This document shows positions 13,748-20,523 of a stretch of 23,527 nt of DNA, piece by piece. Source of the stretch: CAZWSX01 sp964636985 (GTDB lineage: Bacteria > Planctomycetota > Planctomycetia > Pirellulales > Pirellulaceae); assembly GCA_964636985.1 (NCBI GenBank), contig CAZWSX010000057.1, forward strand, positions 1-23,527, written 5' to 3'. A program made the position numbers and the translations under genes. The notes beneath the pieces were generated by a model. The model had not been told where the DNA came from, ran no database searches, and saw only the letters and a list, made by a program, of their open reading frames with translations. The stretch's first letter is position 1, and each line of letters opens with the position of its first letter.

Positions 13748-15874
13748 ATGAATCGCAAGCAATCCCGCGGCCGCAAGACTGAACGCCAGTACCGCTTGTC
13801 GCGGATGGAGACTTTGGAACGCCGGGAGACGATGGCGGCACAGATTGCTTACACGCCCATTCCTGGTGTGTCGAGCATAGGGCTGGATTTTTCATCAAGC
13901 GCTGCCTTGTCGCAGATGCTGGCCGCAGCAGGATCTTCAACAAGCGCCAATGCCGCGCTGCCCAAAGCATTCGGGAACATGATCGTTCCCGACATTTCGA
14001 CGACCGACAATGTGGCCATCGATGCGATGCCCAAATTCCACAGCAACCCCGATTCACCCTTTAAGTTCTACCTCGACTTCGATGGTGCCCTGACGCGGTC
14101 GTGGGAGGTCGCGGGATTCAACAACATTCAAACGGGGGCCTTCGACCTCAGCGAAGCGTACGCTGATCCCTTCTGGGACTTGGCCACGTACCCTGGCGCC
14201 CAGACTTTCGACCCGTCGACATACAGCCCGCTTGAACAGGCGCTCATTCGTAATACCTGGGCACTGATTGCCGAGGATTATTCAGGATTTAACATCGACG
14301 TCACCACCGACGCGCCTCCCACGGAAGAGGATTTGGTTCCGGGCTTGACCTTCCGCTGTGTCTTCGGCGGATACGACGGTGACTGGTTGAAGTCGGGTGC
14401 AGCGGCTGGCGTGGCGCTGTTGGGAAGTTTCGACGGGATCACGATCGGTACCGGCGAAACGCTAGGAGGAACTTGCTTTGCCTTCCAGGGTCTCAAGGCT
14501 TTGGACTCACGAACGTGGTGGGTAGACGAAAATGGGTTTCTCGATGCGCTCGATATGGGTAACACCATGGGAGCGATCGCGACGCACGAAGGGGGCCACG
14601 TTCTCGGCCTCGAGCACCAATCGCTGTGGGCCGGCGGCACCAAGGTCCAAGAGTACTGGCAGGGTGTCGGCAACTGGGCCCCAATCATGGGCGACAGCTA
14701 CGCGCCCGAAGCCGCCTGGTGGAAGGGGACTTCGTCTAGTGGGCCCAACGACATCCAAGACGATATGGCCGTGATCGCGTCCCGCATCGGTTTCCGTACA
14801 GATGATACGGGGTCAACGCGAACCAATGCTCTGAACGTGGATTCCAGCCAGTTCACAACCACCGGTACCACGCAAAAGAAGTTCACCAAAGTGGGACTTC
14901 TGGAACAAAACACGGACGTCGACTACTACCGATTTACGACGGCTGGCGGTAACGCGACGGTCACAATCGACCTGAACGCCTTCGCCACTTCGTACGGCAA
15001 CGATGGATGGCGTGGAAATAGCCAGATGGCTGTCGACGTCTTCGACGTGCTTGGTCGTAAAGTAGTTGACACCTACTTTGTAACGGCCGCGGCGGGGTCG
15101 TCGTTCAGGCAAATTAATCTCCAGTCAGGTACCTATTTCCTGGCCATCCACGGTCGAAACACGACTCTGGCGAACGTGGGAACGCAAATCACCACGACCT
15201 CGACAGCGATGGGTACTCCTGACCTCGTCCCGACCCGCTTCAATACTGTGGACTACGGCAAGATTGGGTCCTATCTGATCGATATCAGCTACGCCACCAA
15301 GGCGGCCCCCACACGTACGGTTGACGATTCCAAAGTCGCGACGACTGGCGTGTACACATTCACGGGAACGTGGACCAACTTTACGACGGCGGGACAATTC
15401 GGCGATTTTAGCCGCACCCTGAAGCGTGCATCAGCTACGGCCCCCGTTGCCACCGCCACGTGGACGTTTACCGGCCTGGAGCCTGGGACTTACAAGGTTT
15501 ACGCCTCGTGGGTTGCCGCTGCAGCAAATACAGCGACAGCGAAATTCCAGGCCATCGACGGATCGAACTTGCGTACCTTGGCCAATAGTGGCCTCTTTAA
15601 CCAGAAGGTTGCATCGAACTCCGCTGCCCAAGCCGGATTTACGGAGTTGACCAGCGGCACGATCCAGGTTGTGGGTAATACGCTGTTTGTCCGCGTTTCG
15701 AACCAAAACTCGCTGGACGGACAGGTTATCGCCGATGCGATTCGCATTGTTCGCGTTGGTAGCTTGCCGCCGTCCGCCCAGTCGACGGTACTGAAGGCTG
15801 CGGCTGCTCCAGTCGCCGCCGACACAGTGATGGCGGCGATCTACGCGGACGCCACCACCACGAAGAAGCGGTAA
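13748..15874 (+). CDS. Secreted metzincin-like metalloprotease with PPC and golvesin-like domains
   Basis: The 708-residue protein opens with an Arg/Lys-rich stretch leading to RLSRMETLERRETMAA (to about residue 35), the type of N-terminus found on large exported planctomycete proteins. The catalytic region (about 95-345) contains HEGGHVLGLEH, a complete H-E-x-x-H-x-x-G-x-x-H zinc motif (His280, Glu281, His284, His290), and APIMGDSY with Met314 as a likely Met-turn, so a metzincin fold. A PPC-like beta domain follows (about 352-520; DVDYYRFTTAGG, SGTYFLAIHGRN). The last domain (about 526-672; WTFTGLEPGTYKVYASW, VIADAIRIVRVG) resembles the golvesin/Xly C-terminal binding domain. It probably cleaves or binds external protein or polysaccharide. 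An in-frame start at 13712 would add 12 residues. Family within the metzincins is not clear. Confidence 0.8.
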   Translation: MNRKQSRGRKTERQYRLSRMETLERRETMAAQIAYTPIPGVSSIGLDFSSSAALSQMLAAAGSSTSANAALPKAFGNMIVPDISTTDNVAIDAMPKFHSNPDSPFKFYLDFDGALTRSWEVAGFNNIQTGAFDLSEAYADPFWDLATYPGAQTFDPSTYSPLEQALIRNTWALIAEDYSGFNIDVTTDAPPTEEDLVPGLTFRCVFGGYDGDWLKSGAAAGVALLGSFDGITIGTGETLGGTCFAFQGLKALDSRTWWVDENGFLDALDMGNTMGAIATHEGGHVLGLEHQSLWAGGTKVQEYWQGVGNWAPIMGDSYAPEAAWWKGTSSSGPNDIQDDMAVIASRIGFRTDDTGSTRTNALNVDSSQFTTTGTTQKKFTKVGLLEQNTDVDYYRFTTAGGNATVTIDLNAFATSYGNDGWRGNSQMAVDVFDVLGRKVVDTYFVTAAAGSSFRQINLQSGTYFLAIHGRNTTLANVGTQITTTSTAMGTPDLVPTRFNTVDYGKIGSYLIDISYATKAAPTRTVDDSKVATTGVYTFTGTWTNFTTAGQFGDFSRTLKRASATAPVATATWTFTGLEPGTYKVYASWVAAAANTATAKFQAIDGSNLRTLANSGLFNQKVASNSAAQAGFTELTSGTIQVVGNTLFVRVSNQNSLDGQVIADAIRIVRVGSLPPSAQSTVLKAAAAPVAADTVMAAIYADATTTKKR

Positions 15875-15945
15875 TAGCGATTAGCGACCACCACGGAGCC
15901 TCTGACATTTAGGGCCTCCGGCGCCAGTCGCGTTCGATTCTTTCC

Positions 15946-15977
15946 CGAGAGTGGCGACCTAGCGGCGGCCACTCTCG
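15946..15977 (+). terminator. Hairpin after the protease gene
   Basis: CGAGAGTGGC (15946-15955) pairs perfectly with GCCACTCTCG (15968-15977), a 10-bp stem with a 12-base loop, 72 bases after the stop codon and 23 bases before the hom promoter candidate. The following TCTCCTTAA is only modestly T-rich, so terminator function is likely from position but not certain. Confidence 0.5.
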
Positions 15978-15999
15978 TCTCCTTAAGACGCGGGGCGGC

Positions 16000-16029
16000 T
16001 TGACGACATTGCCCTTGCGTACCTATTCT
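16000..16029 (+). promoter_or_regulatory. Candidate sigma-70-type promoter of the hom-apgM-lysC cluster
   Basis: TTGACG (16000-16005, five of six consensus bases) is followed after 18 bases by TATTCT (16024-16029, four of six). It lies just after the protease hairpin and about 70 bases before the hom start codon, the place expected for the operon promoter. Transcription would begin at about 16036, inside AAAGGAGG. Confidence 0.45.
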
Positions 16030-16103
16030 GAAAGGAGGTTTTTTCGCCGTAAAACGTTGTCAAATCACGCCTTCTGGCGTTCTAGTCCCCCTGAGTTGCC
16101 AGT

Positions 16104-17405
16104 ATGGAATCCACGCAAGTCGCCATCGTCGGAATGGGGACGGTGGGTTCGGGCGTCGCCAAATTGCTCCTTCAAAATGGCGATCGGGTCGCCCGGCATA
16201 GCGGCCGCAAGCTGATTTTGACGCACGCGGTCGTCCGCGACGCGGCCAAACACCGCGATGTCGAGCTCCCTTCGAGCGTTCTGACGACCGATATCAACCG
16301 GGTCATCGCCGATCCCAAAGTAAAGGTGGTCGCGCTACTCGTTGGCGGCTTGGAGCCAGCCCGCACGTTTGCCTTGAAATTGCTCGATGCCGGCAAGGAC
16401 ATTGTCACGGCCAATAAGGCGCTCATTGCGGAACACGGCAACGAGATCTTCGATCGGGCTCGCAAACTTGGGCGGGCGATCGCGTTCGACGCATCGGTCG
16501 GCGGCGGCATCCCGATCATTACGAACATCAACCAGTGCCTTACGGCGAACAACATTGTCTCGCTGCGCGGCATTTTGAACGGCACGACCAACTTCATCGT
16601 GTCGCAGATGGAAGAACAAGGAGCGCTCTACGCCGACGCGCTCGCCGAGGCGCAGCGACTGGGTTTCGCGGAAGCCGACCCGACAATGGACGTCAGCGGC
16701 GCCGATGCTGCGCAGAAACTCGCCATCCTGTCGCACCTGGCATTTGGGGCTCGCGTTCACTGGCGGGAGATTCCTTGCGTTGGGATCGAAGCGTTGTCGC
16801 CCATCGATCTCAAGTTCGCCAAGGAACTGGGATATCGGATCAAACTGGTTGCCGCAGCTCGGTTGCGGGAGAACGGTTTGGAGGCGCATGTTTCGCCGAC
16901 GCTGGTCCGCATGGGGAGACCGCTTGCCGAAGTGCGCGGCGCTTACAACGCGATCACCGTTAAAGGGGATGCGGTTGGCGAACTGTTCTTTCATGGACTC
17001 GGCGCGGGACAGATGCCAACGGCATCGGCCGTGCTTGCCGACATGATCGACATGGCGGCTGGCCGGACGCAAATCACGTTCGATCGTTCCGAACACTGGT
17101 CGCTGTCCGACTCCGGTGTGGGCCTGTGTGACTTCAGCCATTTGCTTGGGCGCTTCTATCTGCGATTCCTGGTGGAAGATCACCCGGGCGTACTGGCCGA
17201 GGTTGCCGGCGTTTTGGGGCGCAACCGCGTTTCGATCGCATCGGTCATTCAGCACGAGCCCGAGGGGACGGCGAACGATCGGCTCGTGCCGCTGGTCATC
17301 ATGACGCATCAAGCGGCCGAGGGAGCCGCCGCTACGGCGTGCGAAGAAATGACCGCCCTGAAAAGCGTTCGGCCGGGCAGCGTGCGTATGAGAGTCGTCG
17401 ATTAG
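16104..17405 (+). CDS. hom: Homoserine dehydrogenase with C-terminal ACT domain
   Basis: This enzyme reduces aspartate-4-semialdehyde to homoserine with NAD(P)H, the branch step to threonine and methionine. The 433-residue protein has the Rossmann motif VGMGTVGSG (residues 9-17), then VTANKALIAEHG with the active-site region Lys105, SVGGGIPII, RGILNGTTNFI and the substrate-binding block EADPTMDVSGADAAQKL. The C-terminal 80 residues (LRFLVEDHPGVLAEVAGVLG...) form an ACT domain, usual for feedback control by threonine. The ATG at 16104 starts five residues before the first strand; its ribosome site is weak. It is the first gene of a three-gene rightward cluster, 55 bases before the ApgM-type gene. 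Length and motifs are normal. Confidence 0.97.
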   Translation: MESTQVAIVGMGTVGSGVAKLLLQNGDRVARHSGRKLILTHAVVRDAAKHRDVELPSSVLTTDINRVIADPKVKVVALLVGGLEPARTFALKLLDAGKDIVTANKALIAEHGNEIFDRARKLGRAIAFDASVGGGIPIITNINQCLTANNIVSLRGILNGTTNFIVSQMEEQGALYADALAEAQRLGFAEADPTMDVSGADAAQKLAILSHLAFGARVHWREIPCVGIEALSPIDLKFAKELGYRIKLVAAARLRENGLEAHVSPTLVRMGRPLAEVRGAYNAITVKGDAVGELFFHGLGAGQMPTASAVLADMIDMAAGRTQITFDRSEHWSLSDSGVGLCDFSHLLGRFYLRFLVEDHPGVLAEVAGVLGRNRVSIASVIQHEPEGTANDRLVPLVIMTHQAAEGAAATACEEMTALKSVRPGSVRMRVVD

Positions 17406-17460
17406 TTGTCGCCTTCCATCGTCGCGCCTGCTCATTTGCGACGCTCAAGAATAGAAACTC

Positions 17461-18666
17461 ATGAAGTACGCACTGATTATTCCCGACGGTTGTGCCGACG
17501 AGCCTCAGGCGTCGCTCAAAGGAAAAACGCCGCTCCAGGCTGCACGCGTGCCGGCGATGGACGCGATCGCCAAGGCCGGCATTGTTGGCCGGGCGAACCA
17601 CGTGCCAGCACATCTGCCGGCAGGATCGGACGTGGCCAACCTTAGCCTGATGGGCTACGACCCCAACAAAATCTTCACGGGGCGTGCGCCGCTCGAAGCG
17701 GCGGCTCAGGGGATTTCACTCGGCCCGGACGACTGGGCGGTCCGCTGCAACCTGGTGACGGTCCAAAACCAGACGATGAAAAGCTTCACGGCGGGACAGA
17801 TCTCGACCGCTGAAGCTAAAGAACTTCTTGCTGCACTGCAGGCTGAGATCGCCATTCCGCACATCGAGTTCGTGCCGGGCGTCAGCTACCGCAACTTGAT
17901 GCTCTTCCGCGGCAAGACAGAGAAGGCGCCGTTCTCGATGGAGACGCGGGCGACTCCGCCGCACGATCTTACCGATCAATCGGTGGCCGACGACTTTCCG
18001 CGCGGCCCGGGGAGCGATTTGCTCAACGAGTTGATGTCGCGCAGCGTCGCCGTTTTTGCGGATCATCCGGTAAATCGCAAACGCGTCGCCGATGGCAAGC
18101 CACCCGCCACCAACGTGTGGTTGTGGGGCCTGGGGCGGACGCCTCACCTGCAACCGTTTTCACAGGTGTACGGCCCGAAGGGAGCGATGATCACGGCTGT
18201 CGATTTGCTTCGCGGCATCGCGGCGTTGATTGGTTGGGAGCGAATCGAAGTTCCAGGGGCGACTGGCTATCTGGATACCGATTACGCGGCCAAGGGGCGG
18301 TACGCGATCGAGGCTCTTAAGTCGGTCGACTTCATCACGGTCCACGTCGAAGCGACCGATGAAGCTTCGCACGAGGGAAGCGTGGAAGAGAAGATCAAAG
18401 CACTCGAAGCGATCGACGAGAAGATCGTTGCACCGCTGCATGCCGCGCTCAAAACGTACGGCGACTACCGCATCATCGTTACGCCCGACCATCCGACTCC
18501 GGTGCGCACCAAGACGCACAGCCACGGCTTTGTGCCGTTCGCGGTCGCGGGGACTGGAATCCAGCACACAGGTGGCGACACCTACGATGAAGTCACGGCT
18601 GGTGCGTCGTCTCTCTCGTTCGAGGACGGCTGGCGACTGATGGGGTGGCTGCTCGGCAAAGGCTAA
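17461..18666 (+). CDS. ApgM-type phosphoglycerate mutase homologue, probable homoserine kinase
   Basis: The 401-residue protein belongs to the cofactor-independent phosphoglycerate mutase, archaeal-type (ApgM) branch of the alkaline-phosphatase superfamily. Metal and catalytic positions are visible: PDGCAD (Asp9), AGSDVANLSLMGYDP (nucleophile Ser56), TDEASHEG (Asp300, His304), TPDHPTP (Asp343, His344) and THSHGF (His353/His355). Members of one ApgM subfamily have been proposed as the missing homoserine kinase in bacteria whose threonine gene clusters lack thrB. Its place between homoserine dehydrogenase and aspartokinase strongly suggests that role, making O-phosphohomoserine; the alternative is a glycolytic mutase. 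It starts at the ATG at 17461, 55 bases after hom, and is followed by lysC after 78 bases. Family certain, homoserine-kinase role inferred from context and the family proposal. Confidence 0.9.
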   Translation: MKYALIIPDGCADEPQASLKGKTPLQAARVPAMDAIAKAGIVGRANHVPAHLPAGSDVANLSLMGYDPNKIFTGRAPLEAAAQGISLGPDDWAVRCNLVTVQNQTMKSFTAGQISTAEAKELLAALQAEIAIPHIEFVPGVSYRNLMLFRGKTEKAPFSMETRATPPHDLTDQSVADDFPRGPGSDLLNELMSRSVAVFADHPVNRKRVADGKPPATNVWLWGLGRTPHLQPFSQVYGPKGAMITAVDLLRGIAALIGWERIEVPGATGYLDTDYAAKGRYAIEALKSVDFITVHVEATDEASHEGSVEEKIKALEAIDEKIVAPLHAALKTYGDYRIIVTPDHPTPVRTKTHSHGFVPFAVAGTGIQHTGGDTYDEVTAGASSLSFEDGWRLMGWLLGKG

Positions 18667-18744
18667 GCCAGAAATCGCGCGGGCTGCTCGGCCGCGCTGA
18701 ACACATCGATTCAACGTTTGCAAGATTTGGAAAGAGTTCGTGTC

Positions 18745-20523
18745 ATGGGTTTGATCGTTCAAAAGTTCGGTGGTACCAGCGTTGCTACCCCGGAAAAGAT
18801 CCTGGCCGCGGCTCGCAAGGCGATTCGCGCGCAGCAAGCCGGCAACCAGGTGGTGATGGTGGTGAGCGCGATGGGCCACCACACGGATGAACTGGTGGAT
18901 CTTGCCGAGAAGATTACCGATCGCCCGCCCGCTCGCGAAATGGACATGCTCCTTTCGACGGGCGAGCAAGTGAGCGTCGCATTGGTCGCCATGGCGATCG
19001 ATAAGCTCGGCGCCAAAGCAGTGAGCGTTACCGGCGCCCAAATCGGCATCAAGACCGACAACGTCTTCACCAAGGCGCGGATTCAATCGATTTCGACCGA
19101 CCGCCTCAAGCGATTGCTGAACGAAGGCAATATTGTGATCGCGGCCGGCTTCCAGGGAATCGACGACGAGTTCAACATCACGACCCTGGGTCGCGGCGGC
19201 AGCGATACGACGGCGGTGGCACTCGCCGCGGTGCTGCGAGCTGATCAATGCGAGATTTACACCGACGTCGATGGGATCTACACCACCGACCCGCGTGTGC
19301 TGCCGGAAGCTCGCCGGATGACGCAGATCGCCTACGACGAGATGCTGGAACTCGCCAGCCTGGGCGCGGGGGTGATGCACAACCGCTCGATCGAGTTCGG
19401 CAAGAAATTCGGCGTGCCGATTCAAGTTCGCAACAGTGCCAGCGACATGCCGGGAACGATGATCGTCGCGACCAGCGAGGACGACAGCCAGCCCGTTTCC
19501 GGCGCCGCGATCAGCAAGAGCGATGCGCGGATCACCATCCAAAACGTGCCCGACCGACCTGGCGCGAGCTACGAGATTTTCTCGCGGATCGGCGCCAAGA
19601 ACATCACGGTCGACATGATCGTGCAAAACGTCGGCGAGAATGGACGGGCCAATATCTCGTTCACGGTTCCCAAGAACGAGTTGCAGCAAACGCTGGAAGC
19701 GATTCGCTCCGCGGCGGCGCAAGTTGGTGCCGGCGAAGTGACGCACGACGACCAGGTGGCCAAGATTTCGGTCGTCGGCCTGGGGATGGCCAACCAATCG
19801 GGCGTGGCCGACAAGATGTTCCGGGCGCTTGCCGACGCGGGGATCAATATCCAAATGATCTCGACCAGCGAAATCAAGATTTCGGTTCTGGTGGTTGCAG
19901 ATCAAGCCGCCCAGGCGCTTCGAGCGGCGCACAAATCGTTCGCGCTAGAGAAGGCGCCGGCCAAACCCGCGGCCAAGACTTCCGGTGCGGCAGGCGATGC
20001 CGACATGGCGGCGATCATTGCCCGCTTGCAATCGGCCAACATGGAACAGTTGACGATCGACGACATCGAACTCGATCAGACGCAAGCACGGGTGACCATC
20101 TCGGGCTTACCCGACACGCCTGGGATCGCGGCGAAGGTGTTCGAAGAGATCGCGGCAGCCGGCGTGTTCATCGACATGATCGTCCAAAGCGCGGCTGTTG
20201 CGAATCACGCGGCAATTCTGTCGTTGACGGTCCCCAAAAATCAGCTCGACAAAGCCCGCACGGTGGCGGAAAAGGTCGCCAAGTCGCTAGGTTGCAAAGC
20301 AGTGACCACAAGTCCCGATATCGCCAAGCTGAGCGTGAGCGGCGTTGGCCTGCGAACGCACACCAGCGTCGGCATCCGGATGTTCAAGGCGCTTGCCGAA
20401 GGCGGGATCAACATCGAGATGATCAACACCAGCGAAGTCCGAGTGAACGTGGCCGTCGATGGCAAGCAGGGGCAGAATGCGCTGAAGAAGTTGCAGGATG
20501 CGTTTGCCGACGTGATGGGCTAG
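18745..20523 (+). CDS. lysC: Aspartate kinase with four ACT domains
   Basis: Aspartokinase phosphorylates aspartate, the entry to lysine, threonine, methionine and diaminopimelate. The 592-residue protein starts MGLIVQKFGGTSVA with the K-F-G-G-T-S signature (residues 7-12), followed by the kinase domain to about 245 (LSTGEQVS, TTLGRGGSDTTAVALA, CEIYTDVDGIYTTDPR). Four ACT domains follow in two pairs (about 261-330, 337-405, 446-515, 524-592) joined by an Ala/Lys-rich linker. Most bacterial enzymes have two ACT domains and about 400-460 residues; the four-ACT form is known in cyanobacteria such as Synechocystis. The doubled ACT pairs repeat NITVDMIVQN / VFIDMIVQS and INIQMISTSEIKISV / INIEMINTSEVRVNV, so one pair arose by duplication. 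I prefer the ATG at 18745; an in-frame start at 18718 adds nine residues. Confidence 0.97.
   Translation: MGLIVQKFGGTSVATPEKILAAARKAIRAQQAGNQVVMVVSAMGHHTDELVDLAEKITDRPPAREMDMLLSTGEQVSVALVAMAIDKLGAKAVSVTGAQIGIKTDNVFTKARIQSISTDRLKRLLNEGNIVIAAGFQGIDDEFNITTLGRGGSDTTAVALAAVLRADQCEIYTDVDGIYTTDPRVLPEARRMTQIAYDEMLELASLGAGVMHNRSIEFGKKFGVPIQVRNSASDMPGTMIVATSEDDSQPVSGAAISKSDARITIQNVPDRPGASYEIFSRIGAKNITVDMIVQNVGENGRANISFTVPKNELQQTLEAIRSAAAQVGAGEVTHDDQVAKISVVGLGMANQSGVADKMFRALADAGINIQMISTSEIKISVLVVADQAAQALRAAHKSFALEKAPAKPAAKTSGAAGDADMAAIIARLQSANMEQLTIDDIELDQTQARVTISGLPDTPGIAAKVFEEIAAAGVFIDMIVQSAAVANHAAILSLTVPKNQLDKARTVAEKVAKSLGCKAVTTSPDIAKLSVSGVGLRTHTSVGIRMFKALAEGGINIEMINTSEVRVNVAVDGKQGQNALKKLQDAFADVMG

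Noticed and set aside
16034..16063. TTGACA on the minus strand near 16060 as a leftward promoter
   Set aside because: No -10-like box follows at 16-19 bases and there is no leftward gene for it to serve.
16335..17435. A 366-codon open frame on the minus strand opposite hom
   Set aside because: Antisense shadow of homoserine dehydrogenase, which has all its catalytic motifs; no ribosome site or domain in the shadow.
18160..19932. A 590-codon open frame on the minus strand opposite the ApgM-type gene and lysC
   Set aside because: It crosses two well-supported genes and the spacer between them. The translation is Arg/His/Asp-rich without motifs, as expected for the complement of G+C-rich coding DNA.
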